This document shows positions 1-8,649 of a DNA stretch of 64,000 nt, piece after piece. The first letter of the stretch is position 1. Each line of letters begins with the position of its first letter. Source of the DNA: Verrucomicrobiota bacterium (GTDB lineage Bacteria > Verrucomicrobiota > Verrucomicrobiia > CAIQCK01); the NCBI GenBank assembly GCA_016235595.1, contig JACRJX010000025.1:62001-126000 (forward strand), read 5' to 3'. The position numbers and the translations under genes were made by a program. The notes under the pieces are model-generated. The model saw only the letters and a list, made by a program, of their open reading frames with translations, was not told where the DNA came from and made no database searches.

Positions 1-124
1 CCTTCATTGAGCGCCGACAAAGGCCGTGCCCCCGCACGACTTCTCGTTCGCGCAATCACCTCGACTTGTTCGTCGCCAAGACTTAGACTTCCGAATCGGT
101 GGCAGGGTTACAGTGAGGCACCGC

Positions 125-694
125 ATGGTTGAACCGACTACAAAGAATGACTGGTTGGACTATCCGTTGTCGGTGATTGTCGGCGCATTCCGCACAAGCG
201 TTGGATCCTTTTGTCTGTCCTTTGCCGCCATTGCGTTGGGGACCTTTGTACCGATGATCGGGGAACTCCGCCTTGGGAACCTCGTCGAAGAATTGAGTAG
301 ATCGGGCGTTCTGACTGCGATACAGACGCTCGTCAAAGAGGTATTGCTCACTGGGTGTGCAGGGCTCTTGCTGCTCGTGTACTCGATTCTGTTTCCCCTC
401 TCTTGGCCATTTCTGGTGGGTGTCTTTATTGGCCTGTTCAGGCTGCTGCGGTGCGATGGACATCCGTTCTGGGTGTTCTGGCTCATGACGACCTGTCAGT
501 TCTTCGTCATTGCCACCGTAGGTCGGAGGTCGGATTCGTCCGAGTTTGCCTGGACGCAGGTTGGAATCGGGGTGCTGACTATGGTCGGACTATTCCTGAG
601 CACAGTCCTTATTTGTTATGTGATCGCGTGGTGCAGAAGAAAAAGTGATCGCCGCCCATCAATTCCCCAATGTCAGCAACCCTCTGACCAGTAA
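125..694 (+). CDS. Small four-helix membrane protein, unknown function
   Basis: I do not recognise the family. The open frame extends upstream to 26, but the ATG at 125 gives a short polar N-terminus (MVEPTTKND) followed directly by hydrophobic segments, so I prefer it. About four membrane helices can be seen: roughly residues 12-42, 68-105, 116-135 and 150-172 of the shorter form. A basic, polar C-terminal tail ends the protein. No catalytic motif is visible. The next gene starts 11 bases downstream on the same strand and encodes a CPBP-type membrane protease, so the two may be co-transcribed. The first residues resemble the start of the protein at 10674 (MEPTTNDN). That may be chance. Confidence 0.55.
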   Translation: MVEPTTKNDWLDYPLSVIVGAFRTSVGSFCLSFAAIALGTFVPMIGELRLGNLVEELSRSGVLTAIQTLVKEVLLTGCAGLLLLVYSILFPLSWPFLVGVFIGLFRLLRCDGHPFWVFWLMTTCQFFVIATVGRRSDSSEFAWTQVGIGVLTMVGLFLSTVLICYVIAWCRRKSDRRPSIPQCQQPSDQ

Positions 695-705
695 GTCTCG
701 CAGCC

Positions 706-1524
706 ATGACCCTTGAGAAGTACCGTTATCCAGGCATCTTCTACGGCCTCGCAACGCCGCTCACATGGGCGTTCTGGTTCGTGGCTGCGTATCTAAGTTA
801 TCTCACACCCACCAACCCGTTTCTCGGGGAAGCGGTCGGGGTCCTGATTCCGGCCGGATTGATGTGCCCCGCGTTGGTCGCACTGTGCATGATCTGGGCA
901 GACCGTGACCTGCGGGACGATTTCAAACGCCGGCTCATCGGCCTGAACCAAGCCAAGCCACTCCATCTCTTCCTGACGTGTTTCCTGATGCTCGGGAGCA
1001 TCCTTCTGGCGCAGGCCATCTCCCTCCTGTTCGGATACAGCGCGGACCAGTTTCATCTCTCGGGCAAGGCGTCATTCTCCATGGGAATTATCTCCGGGTG
1101 GTACGCGCTCCTGCTTGCACCCTTCTTGGAGGAGTTGGGGTGGCACACCTACGGCACCGACTGTCTGCGGCGGAACATGAATCTGCTCAAGGTGTGCCTG
1201 TTGTTTGCCTTTTACTGGGCGCTCTGGCACATGCCACTGGGACTCGTGAAGGGGTCATACCAGAGCAATCTGGCGGAGACAGGGCTGCTGCACAGCCTCA
1301 ATTACGTAGTGAGTTTCATCGCCTATGTAGTCCTGGTGAACTGGCTCTACTATAAGACCCACCGCAGCGTTCTCGTTGCCATCGTCTTTCATCTAAGCGC
1401 GAACTGTTCCGCCGAAGCCTTCTGCACGCATCCCGACAGCAAGATCATCCAGACCGCCCTCCTCCTGTTGCTGGCCATCGTATTGGTCATCAAGGACAAG
1501 GACTTCTTCCTGCGGCGGCAATAG
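706..1524 (+). CDS. CPBP family (CAAX/Abi-type) intramembrane metalloprotease
   Basis: Polytopic membrane protein of 272 residues with the three CPBP/Abi signatures in order. These are a di-glutamate motif (LEELGWHTYG, about residues 143-152), a helix with WALWHMPLG (about 170-178) and a late helix with the pair SVLVAIVFHLSAN (about 221-233). In the family the glutamates and histidines form an intramembrane glutamic/metalloprotease site. Members cleave prenylated proteins or bacteriocin and quorum-sensing precursors, or act in self-immunity. The usual EExxxR arginine is a histidine here (EELGWH), so activity is uncertain. It follows a small membrane protein by 11 bases. Substrate unknown. Confidence 0.85.
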   Translation: MTLEKYRYPGIFYGLATPLTWAFWFVAAYLSYLTPTNPFLGEAVGVLIPAGLMCPALVALCMIWADRDLRDDFKRRLIGLNQAKPLHLFLTCFLMLGSILLAQAISLLFGYSADQFHLSGKASFSMGIISGWYALLLAPFLEELGWHTYGTDCLRRNMNLLKVCLLFAFYWALWHMPLGLVKGSYQSNLAETGLLHSLNYVVSFIAYVVLVNWLYYKTHRSVLVAIVFHLSANCSAEAFCTHPDSKIIQTALLLLLAIVLVIKDKDFFLRRQ

Positions 1525-1789
1525 AAGAGGATGCCTGTCCCACTTTGCCAATCCCGCAGGACGCGCGCGTGTTTCGAACGACAAGTTGAAATGCAACGGC
1601 GGACGGCGAGCGCAAAGCGTCGAGGTGAGACGCAACCTCAGGCCGCGTTCCACCCTGCAGAAATCATGCTCCCGAAAGCGGGAGAAGAGTCGCCATGCGG
1701 TTTGTCTTGGTCGTCGGTTCTGTTGTCATTCTCTTCAACTTGGGACCGCAATGTCATCGAGGGGTTCACTGCATCTGCTAATTGGCCTG

Positions 1790-2179
1790 TCATCCATTCC
1801 AGCTGTTAAAGTACTTCCGCGACTCGGATCCCAGATACCGCGAGACAACGAGAGAGAATTCCCCTTCACCTGCGATGTTCTCAAGGAAACACGTGCACGC
1901 CGCATTTGAGACGCCAATCTCCGAATGTATGTCCGTGGTGACACACTGCTCAACATGCCGGAACAGCTTGCTCCGGGTGTCCTCATCAAACTCGCCGAAG
2001 TGAGCACGGACATAAAAGCTGAACTCGGAAAAGACGCCGTGAACGGTGAATGAACCATCCTCCCCGACGAACAAGTTGTCTCGCCACGCTGCGCCGAATC
2101 CGGGCACGATCTCGCACAACTGCGCCAAGAGTTCATCCGGTGTCGGAGAGCGTGTCACACGGGTTAAGTCGTGAGTCAT
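1790..2179 (-). CDS. Conserved hypothetical small soluble protein
   Basis: A 129-residue acidic protein with no signal peptide and no membrane helix. Its composition (GEDGSFTVHGVFSEFSFYV, then a block of alternating hydrophobics) suggests a small alpha/beta fold of the kind found in stand-alone immunity-like or DUF proteins, but I cannot assign a family. The ATG at 2179 is the first available start. It is isolated: the nearest gene on the same strand begins in another unit to its right, and the gene on its left runs toward it on the plus strand. Confidence 0.5.
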   Translation of the reverse strand: MTHDLTRVTRSPTPDELLAQLCEIVPGFGAAWRDNLFVGEDGSFTVHGVFSEFSFYVRAHFGEFDEDTRSKLFRHVEQCVTTDIHSEIGVSNAACTCFLENIAGEGEFSLVVSRYLGSESRKYFNSWNG

Positions 2180-2236
2180 TTGTCAGGTTAACATTCTTGA
2201 TGGGATAGAGTTTCCAGTAAAAAGACCATGATCGAA

Positions 2237-2263
2237 GTAGGATAGGTTTCCAGCCTGTCCCAC
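2237..2263. repeat. Short palindromic repeat, AGGACAGGC type
   Basis: Imperfect inverted repeat (GGATAGG ... AGCCTGTCC). The same GTAGGACAGGC...GCCTGTCCTAC theme recurs at 61272-61333 and 62004-62030, always between genes. It looks like a dispersed REP-like element. Confidence 0.5.
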
Positions 2264-2273
2264 CTCACGCCGT

Positions 2274-5144
2274 TTACTGCGGGCGAATCTTCGCGGCAAG
2301 ATCGGACTTAATTGTGCCGGGCAACAACGTCAGCTTGCCGCCTGCCGCCCGCACTCTATCAGTGCGCACAGCCCTGCCCCTCCACGTTTCCCACCACTCC
2401 ACCGCGTAAGCGCCGTCGGCGAAGCCGTCCAGCGTGATTTGTGATGACGGCACCACCTCCACTGTCGCCTTCTGTTGGTTGAACCAATCGCTCTCCTGAT
2501 TCTGCATCCAGACGATGCTGGGACCGCCACCGGCCCGCAACGCCGCGACGAGCAGGTTCGGCCGGTCCAGGACTTTGCAGCCGGTGAAGGTAAAGCGCGT
2601 GATGCGCATCCAGTCATTGCCCTGGTTGTCCAAACGAATGCGATGTCTGCCCGCCGGCACATCCACAGCCACGTCCTCGTCATAGACGGATTCCCACAAT
2701 TTCCACTTCGGCTGATAAACCCACTGTTTGCCGAACTTCTCACCGCAGGGGAACGGCCGGTCGAGCTTCTGTACGTCGTCCACCCAAACGCGCAGATGGC
2801 CGCTATTGGAGACACGTCCCACGCTCATGATGAATTTGCCCGCCCGCGGGAAGTCCACCACGAAGGTCGGCGAGACGGCGATGTCGCGGTGTCCCCTGCC
2901 GTGCAGCAACTCGCGAATCTCCGTAACATCGTTGACGGAGCCATCGCTCTGAATCCTGAACTCGTTGACCTCGGGCTTGCCCCATTTACCCGATGGCGCG
3001 AGAACCACGTCACGCACGATGGCCTTCTCCGGCGGTTTCACATACTCCAACGCCGCCACGTTCACCTGTTCCCAGCGCGCGGTGCCGAATGGCAGTCCTT
3101 TCGCAAAGTTAGCGATGGCCGTGAAATGAAAGTAAAGGTCCAGCGGCTCGATGTAGTTTTCGTGCCACCACGGCATCGGGATGCCGCAGCAGCCGCTGCA
3201 AAGCGCAGACCAGAAGGCATTGTGCAATCCCCAACCCTTAGGGTCCTTGTCGGCCGTCGAGGAATGACTGCGGATGCCGAACTCGCCAAAGATGTGCGGC
3301 TTCGCGAAGTTCGTCCACTGTTCGAGGCTATAGCGGCGCACTTGCTCGGCGACGTTCCCATCGTTGTTCGTGTAGCAATGGGTCTGCACGATGTCCATCT
3401 TCGGAATCCGCCAGCACGCTTCCGGACCGGTGTGGCCCCACCAACTCGTGGTGATCAGATGTCGATACGGGTCGAGCGCGGCGAGGTGGTCGGACATCTC
3501 CTGGTGCCATGCGTTCTTCGTTTCCACGGTCGTGTCGGCCCAACCCTCGAATTCGTTCCCAAACTCCCAGCAGAGGATGTTCGGAGAGTATCCCCATCGC
3601 GCGACGGTGTAGCGCAGCCGTTTCTTGTAGAAGGTCCGTGACGCCTCGCCTGTGAACCACTCGCTCACTTTCTCACATGGTCCACCGTTGATTTTGTTGA
3701 ACGGATTCGCGCGCCAGCCGCCTTCGCGAAAATCCTGATGAGTGTCCATGCAGAGCATGTAGTAGAAGTCGAGCTTCGCGGCGAGGTCCAGCAAGCCATC
3801 CAACCGCGCAGCCTGCACCTGGCGATACCAGCCGAGACGTTCTTCCCATTCGATACCGAGACTGGAGCTGGACATCCACCAACGGTTGTAGTTCTCGCCC
3901 TTCAACTTCATCTTGCGAATTGCATCGGTGCCGATCTGTCCGGCGGTGTGATACCCGGGCAGGTTGTGGCCGATCGGCACGAAGGCCGCGCCGGAATCGA
4001 ACTGAAGATAATGAGGATCCACGCGGCTTTGGCGCAGGAATCCCCTCTCCGCCGACGTCTTCACCGTGAACTCACCGGCTTCCTTGCTGACGCTGCCGCT
4101 GCGGTCCCTGGCCGTCAGCTTCACGCGCAACGCCCCAGGCTCAACGCCGGTAATGCGCACGCACCAGCGGCCCTCGCCAGCAGGCACCATTACCTCCACG
4201 CCGTCGCGGAGCTCGCGCCGATAGTCCACCATGAAGAACCCCGGCTGCGTGAACTGCCGGCCCGACGCCGTCGTCACCGTTGCATCAAGCGCAATCTGGT
4301 CAGGGTCGAACGGGTTCTCCCACGTGCCATGCAGGTCCACGTCCAGTTCCAGCTTGCCGAAACGCGGCATGATCGTTCTCGACGCGGATGTCTTCCCAAT
4401 GGAGAGCGGCTCACGATGCGGCACAATGTCTCCCCCGAACTTCTCCGGCAGCATGTCGAAGCCGATCTTCAATGACGTGACGACCTTCTTTCCCACGGGA
4501 AAATCGCCACGGTACAGGTTCATCTCGAAGCCCTGTGATTTTTCATTCACGTGACAGCGGACCTCGCGAAATCCCTCACCCTCGAATGCAACCGCGCGTC
4601 CATCTTCCAACTCCACCAGCAGCGCCTCGCAGTCGCCGGAAACGTTGGCGCCCACCTTGCCATGCGCGACCGGCCGGGCATAGACACGCCGTCCCGCGAA
4701 CAAGTTCCGGCTGAACGAAATCGTGGTCCACAAACCCGACGAAAGTTTAAGGGGCGCCGTTTTTTCCGTCTCCAGATGCAGCACCGCGCCCTTCGCCGTC
4801 GGCTCCAATGCCAGCGAGTAGCGCATCGGCGCGGCGCCTTCGCGCGTCACCCACGTTCCGCTCTGCCGCACCCATCCCCGGTGATCCATCTCCGGCCCGC
4901 TCTCGATCTTGCCACCGCCCAACTGCTCATAAATCCACGCATCGTGCCAAAGGAAGATTCCCAGACTCACCTCCGGTCCATCCGCATGTTTCACGATCAG
5001 CGAGCCCGGCGCGCGATAGATGATTTTCTCACTGCCAACGGCCAAGACAAACTCCTTCCCCTTGCTCTCCCAGCTTTGAGCAGGCGCGGAGGAAACCAGC
5101 GACAGGAAAAGAAACCCAACGACGGCGCAAAAGAAGTTCTTCAT
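2274..5144 (-). CDS. Exported glycoside hydrolase-like protein with DUF5060-like domain and clan GH-A-like barrel
   Basis: A 956-residue exported protein. I use the ATG at 5144 because it begins a clear signal peptide (MKNFFCAVVGFLFLSLVSSAPAQ); the frame itself is open to 5219. After an N-terminal beta-rich region comes a DUF5060-like beta-sandwich (near GTWENPFDPDQIALDATV). Next is a TIM-barrel-like part with WEFGNEFEGW, where NE is the likely acid/base, and HIFGEFGIRS, where E is the likely nucleophile. This pattern is typical of clan GH-A enzymes. A jelly-roll region, probably carbohydrate-binding (about 760-850), and a C-terminal beta domain follow. It probably acts on polysaccharide in the periplasm or outside the cell. 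Substrate and exact GH family cannot be told from the sequence alone. It is transcribed alone, divergently from the decarboxylase gene. Confidence 0.8.
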   Translation of the reverse strand: MKNFFCAVVGFLFLSLVSSAPAQSWESKGKEFVLAVGSEKIIYRAPGSLIVKHADGPEVSLGIFLWHDAWIYEQLGGGKIESGPEMDHRGWVRQSGTWVTREGAAPMRYSLALEPTAKGAVLHLETEKTAPLKLSSGLWTTISFSRNLFAGRRVYARPVAHGKVGANVSGDCEALLVELEDGRAVAFEGEGFREVRCHVNEKSQGFEMNLYRGDFPVGKKVVTSLKIGFDMLPEKFGGDIVPHREPLSIGKTSASRTIMPRFGKLELDVDLHGTWENPFDPDQIALDATVTTASGRQFTQPGFFMVDYRRELRDGVEVMVPAGEGRWCVRITGVEPGALRVKLTARDRSGSVSKEAGEFTVKTSAERGFLRQSRVDPHYLQFDSGAAFVPIGHNLPGYHTAGQIGTDAIRKMKLKGENYNRWWMSSSSLGIEWEERLGWYRQVQAARLDGLLDLAAKLDFYYMLCMDTHQDFREGGWRANPFNKINGGPCEKVSEWFTGEASRTFYKKRLRYTVARWGYSPNILCWEFGNEFEGWADTTVETKNAWHQEMSDHLAALDPYRHLITTSWWGHTGPEACWRIPKMDIVQTHCYTNNDGNVAEQVRRYSLEQWTNFAKPHIFGEFGIRSHSSTADKDPKGWGLHNAFWSALCSGCCGIPMPWWHENYIEPLDLYFHFTAIANFAKGLPFGTARWEQVNVAALEYVKPPEKAIVRDVVLAPSGKWGKPEVNEFRIQSDGSVNDVTEIRELLHGRGHRDIAVSPTFVVDFPRAGKFIMSVGRVSNSGHLRVWVDDVQKLDRPFPCGEKFGKQWVYQPKWKLWESVYDEDVAVDVPAGRHRIRLDNQGNDWMRITRFTFTGCKVLDRPNLLVAALRAGGGPSIVWMQNQESDWFNQQKATVEVVPSSQITLDGFADGAYAVEWWETWRGRAVRTDRVRAAGGKLTLLPGTIKSDLAAKIRPQ

Positions 5145-5257
5145 GGCAGTGGCCAAAGAAACTACCCGCTGCACGCGGCGACTCAAGGGTAAAGTTGAAT
5201 CGGGCGCAACTCGGCACACGCACCATTTGAATCATGCGCGAATCGCACTCCGAAGCC

Positions 5258-5317
5258 TCCTCACCCTGCCCTCTCCCCATCCGATGGGGAGAGGGTGGCC
5301 GAAGGCCGGGTGAGGGG
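5258..5317. repeat. Intergenic palindromic repeat
   Basis: Near-perfect inverted repeat with inner arms CCCTCTCCCCATC and GATGGGGAGAGGG separated by one base. An outer CCTCACCCT...GGGTGAGG continues the pairing. It lies between two divergent genes, so it is not a simple terminator. It looks like a REP-type element. Confidence 0.65.
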
Positions 5318-5432
5318 TTGCTTCGCGCATTTCTTTCTTGGCGCGTGTGCCGAGTTACGCCCAGTTGAACCCCATTCCAAACGTTTCGCGACTTGGAACA
5401 ACAGATGATTCCGTGTAAGTTTCAGCATCTTC

Positions 5433-7088
5433 ATGAACCGAACACGTTCTTCCATCGGGATCGGCCACTACCTGATCGAGCGGCTCCACCACCGCGGCGT
5501 GCGCCACGTCTTCGGCGTTCCGGGCGACTACGTGCTGGGCTTCTACGATATGCTCCAGCACAGCCATCTGCGCCTCATCAACACTTGCGACGAACAAGGC
5601 GCGGGGTTCGCCGCCGACGCTTACGCGCGTCTCAAGGGCCTGGGCGTCGTGTGCGTCACCTACTGCGTCGGCGGCCTGAAGGTCATCAACACAACGGCGG
5701 AGGCCTTCGCGGAAAAATCGCCCGTGGTTGTCATCAGCGGCGCGCCCGGCATGAAGGAACGCGCGAAGAATCCCCTGCTCCACCACCGCGTGCGCGAGTT
5801 CGACACTCAGAAGAAGGTCTTCGAGCAGATCACGGTCGCGTCCACCGTGCTGAGTGATCCGCAGACCGCGTTGCAGGAGATTGACCGCGTGCTCCACGCC
5901 GCCGAGCGATACAAGCGGCCGGTCTATATCGAACTGCCGCGCGACATGGTAAGCGTGCCGGGCATCGCACACCACGCGCCGCTCGAACTCTACGAGCCGA
6001 GCGATGTGCATTCGCTCAAGGCCGCGATGGAAGAGGCCACCGCCACGATCAACGCCGCGAAGAAGCCAGTCATCCTCGCGGACGTTGAGGTGCACCGGTT
6101 CGGCCTGCAAGAGGAAGTGGTCCGCCTCGCCCGCAAAACGAATATCCCCGTCGCGGCAACGATCCTGGGCAAGTCCGTCATCGGAGAGCATCATCCGTTC
6201 TACCTTGGCGTCTATGAAGGCGCCATGGGCCGGGATGACGTACGATCCTACGTCGAGTCCAGCGACTGCGTCATCATGCTCGGCGCGTTCATGACCGACG
6301 TGAATCTCGGCATCTTCACTGCGCGGCTCGACCCGGGCCGCTCGATCTACGCCACCAGCGAGAAACTGGCTGTCGGCTATCACGGATACGAGAACGTGCG
6401 GTTCGAGGACTTCGTACACGGTCTCTTGCGCGCAGAGCTTCGCCCCAGGACCCTTGGAAGGATTCCGCGCCCCCAACCACCCGCCACCTTCGTGCCGACG
6501 AAGGGAAAGCTCACCGTGCGGCGGCTCTTCCAGCGGATCAACTCCCACCTCGATGAAAACACCGTCGTCATCGCGGACGCTGGCGATGCGCTGTTCGGCG
6601 CGGCCGATCTCTACATCCATCACAGCACGGAATTCCTCGGCTCGGCCTACTACACCTCGCTGGGCTTCGCGGTGCCGGCGGCCATCGGCGCGCAACTGGC
6701 CAACCGCAAACGGCGTCCGCTCGTGCTGGTCGGCGATGGAGCGTTCCAGATGACCGGCATGGAATTGGCGACCGCCGCCCGCTTCGGCCTCAACCCTATT
6801 GTCGTCGTCCTGAACAATTACGGCTACGGCACCGAGCGCCCCATGCAAGACGGCCCCTTCAACGACATTTTGTCGTGGAACTACAGTCGTCTGCCCGAGT
6901 TCCTGGGCGCCGGTCGCGGTTTCCTCGTGGAGACAGAGGAGGAACTCGACCACGCGCTCACCGCCGCCGAACAGCATGAGGACAGCTTCAGCATCATCGA
7001 GGTGCGTTTGAACCCGCACGACTCTTCGCCCGCTTTGCAGCGGCTCACCCAGCGCATGGCGAAAAAAATCAAAGGCCAGACGACATAG
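5433..7088 (+). CDS. Thiamine-diphosphate-dependent decarboxylase, pyruvate/indolepyruvate decarboxylase family
   Basis: A 551-residue enzyme with the three-domain layout of ThDP decarboxylases. The N-terminal pyrimidine-binding domain has FGVPGDYVL and the catalytic glutamate in NTCDEQGAGFAADAYAR. A central domain follows. The C-terminal diphosphate-binding domain carries GDGAFQMTG ... NNYGYG (about residues 434-470). It should convert a 2-keto acid to an aldehyde and CO2. The usual HHTLG segment of pyruvate decarboxylases reads LLHHRVREFDTQ here: the histidine pair is kept and the rest differs, so the substrate may not be pyruvate. The length is normal for the family. A TatD-like hydrolase follows 87 bases downstream on the same strand. 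Confidence 0.9.
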   Translation: MNRTRSSIGIGHYLIERLHHRGVRHVFGVPGDYVLGFYDMLQHSHLRLINTCDEQGAGFAADAYARLKGLGVVCVTYCVGGLKVINTTAEAFAEKSPVVVISGAPGMKERAKNPLLHHRVREFDTQKKVFEQITVASTVLSDPQTALQEIDRVLHAAERYKRPVYIELPRDMVSVPGIAHHAPLELYEPSDVHSLKAAMEEATATINAAKKPVILADVEVHRFGLQEEVVRLARKTNIPVAATILGKSVIGEHHPFYLGVYEGAMGRDDVRSYVESSDCVIMLGAFMTDVNLGIFTARLDPGRSIYATSEKLAVGYHGYENVRFEDFVHGLLRAELRPRTLGRIPRPQPPATFVPTKGKLTVRRLFQRINSHLDENTVVIADAGDALFGAADLYIHHSTEFLGSAYYTSLGFAVPAAIGAQLANRKRRPLVLVGDGAFQMTGMELATAARFGLNPIVVVLNNYGYGTERPMQDGPFNDILSWNYSRLPEFLGAGRGFLVETEEELDHALTAAEQHEDSFSIIEVRLNPHDSSPALQRLTQRMAKKIKGQTT

Positions 7089-7175
7089 AAGCCCTGCTCG
7101 CTGGCTCCCGTTCACAGGCCAATTTCCCATTGAAACCCTTGTCCTGCTGCACCATATTCCGCACTTCATAAACTT

Positions 7176-7979
7176 ATGCGCATCATCGAACCGCACATTC
7201 ATTGTTATTCACGCACCACTGACGACTACGAGAAGATGACCCTCGCCGGCATCGAGGCGGTCATCGAGCCGGCATTCTGGCTTGGAGGACCGCGCACGTC
7301 CGTCGGCACCTTTGTGGATTACTTCGAGCACCTGCTGGGCTTTGAGCGCCAGCGCGCCGCCAGCTACGGCATCGCCCACTTCTCCACCCTCTCGGTAAAC
7401 CCGAAGGAAGCCAACACCCGCCCCGTCGCTGACCAGGTCGTCGAGTTGCTCCCGCAATTTCTCAAGCGCGACGGCGTCGTCGGCCTTGGAGAGGTCGGTT
7501 TTGATCGCATCACCTCCGACGAGGATGATATCCTCCGCAAGCAACTCCGCATTGCCAAGGAGTTGAACTGCCCCGTCGTGATCCATAGCCCGCACCAACA
7601 CAAGAAGATCGGCACCGAGCGGCTCCTTACCATCATCAACGAGGAGAAACTCGACCACAACCTCGTGGACCTCGACCATTGCACCGAGGAAACCATGCCG
7701 ATGTTTGCGCGGTATCCGCGGATGTGGCGCGGCCTCACCGTCTATCCGATCACCAAGCTCTCCGTCGAGCGCGCCGCCAACATCGTCCAGCAATACGGTG
7801 TGGACCATCTCCTCGTCAATTCCTCCGCCGACTGGGGCGTCTCCGACCCCCTCAGCGTCCCCCGCGTCGTCCGTGAACTCGAGCGCCGCGGCGTCGCCCG
7901 CGACCAGATCGAGCAACTCGTCTTCCGCAACCCCCTCGAGTTCTACAGCCAGTCGCCAAAGTTCACGTTCAAGGGGTAG
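7176..7979 (+). CDS. TatD-family metal-dependent hydrolase (EboB-like)
   Basis: A 267-residue amidohydrolase-type TIM barrel. The N-terminal metal-binding motif EPHIHCYSRTTDDYE, the internal GLGEVGFDR, the VVIHSPHQHKK histidine cluster and the late NSSADWGVSDP aspartate give the TatD metal-site pattern. The sequence resembles the TatD-like EboB proteins of Ebo metabolite-export clusters (PAFWLGGPRTSVGTF region), but no other ebo gene is nearby. Cytoplasmic: no signal peptide is visible. It lies 87 bases after the ThDP decarboxylase and may form a unit with it. Substrate unknown. Confidence 0.82.
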   Translation: MRIIEPHIHCYSRTTDDYEKMTLAGIEAVIEPAFWLGGPRTSVGTFVDYFEHLLGFERQRAASYGIAHFSTLSVNPKEANTRPVADQVVELLPQFLKRDGVVGLGEVGFDRITSDEDDILRKQLRIAKELNCPVVIHSPHQHKKIGTERLLTIINEEKLDHNLVDLDHCTEETMPMFARYPRMWRGLTVYPITKLSVERAANIVQQYGVDHLLVNSSADWGVSDPLSVPRVVRELERRGVARDQIEQLVFRNPLEFYSQSPKFTFKG

Positions 7980-8038
7980 GGGCAGATATGCCTTTGGTTG
8001 GAATGTCCACCGAAGCGAACAAGGAACGGTGATCAGAT

Positions 8039-8416
8039 ATGAATTGCTTTAAACATAACGACCGAGTCGCTGTGGGAATCTGTAAGTCGTGTGGCAAAGG
8101 TCTATGTCTGGAATGCGCAGCCCAACAGACAAACGGCCTCGCCTGCAAAGGCTCATGTGAAGAGCGGGTGAACCTCCTCAACAAGATGGTGGACAATAAT
8201 GCGAAGATTCTCACAGTGGCGCGCTATCAGACTAAGAGCCACGCAGTTCTTACCCTCATCTTTGGCGCGGTGTTTCTGGTCTTTGGAGGTATATGGGCAA
8301 CGCAAGAGGGCTGGCAGAGACTTTCCGCATTCTTTGTCTGTGCTGGGGTAGTGTTGACCGGTCTAGGCATTCTACGGCTGAACAAGAAATCCCAATACCC
8401 GGCAGCCGAGAAATAG
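8039..8416 (+). CDS. B-box/zinc-ribbon protein with two membrane helices
   Basis: A 125-residue protein. The N-terminus has a cysteine/histidine cluster (CFKHND...CKSCGKGLCLECA...C) that matches a B-box-type zinc finger as found in small bacterial membrane proteins. It is followed by two hydrophobic helices (about residues 66-85 and 92-110) and a short basic tail. The zinc domain is expected in the cytoplasm, anchored by the helices. No partner can be inferred from the neighbours. The ATG at 8039 has no strong ribosome-binding site. Confidence 0.7.
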   Translation: MNCFKHNDRVAVGICKSCGKGLCLECAAQQTNGLACKGSCEERVNLLNKMVDNNAKILTVARYQTKSHAVLTLIFGAVFLVFGGIWATQEGWQRLSAFFVCAGVVLTGLGILRLNKKSQYPAAEK

Positions 8417-8649
8417 AAGGCAGTTGCGGGACTGCGCAATGTGGGCATAGCGAGCCATCAACTTCTCTCTTTCGCCGCCTCCGCCGCAGCCCGACCGCCG
8501 CCACTCCGTCGCATGCCAAGTGTCGTGCAACATGAATGCTTCAAATGCAGCGACGCAAAACGTTTCAGATTGATAGAGGTCATGCCTCATGTTATTTGTT
8601 TCGCGGTTTCAACCGGCGTTGAAAACTTGGAAACACCGAGACAAGGATC

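Noticed and set aside
1695..1781. A 28-codon frame starting MRFVLVVGSVVILFN
   Set aside because: It looks like the start of a signal peptide, but it ends after 28 codons without a continuation in any frame. It may be a gene remnant. There is not enough to call a gene. The gap 1525-1789 holds nothing else I can support.
5258..5317. Intrinsic terminator
   Set aside because: The stem is strong, but there is no T-run on either side, and the flanking genes are divergent, so no transcript is expected to end here.
5355..7202. A 615-codon open frame on the minus strand across the decarboxylase gene
   Set aside because: It is antisense to a clear enzyme, has composition typical of a GC-rich reverse frame, and shows no domain. 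The same holds for long antisense frames over the ETF-QO gene (11900-13150), the radical SAM gene (23608-24846), acnA (59421-61223) and glmM (62087-63340).
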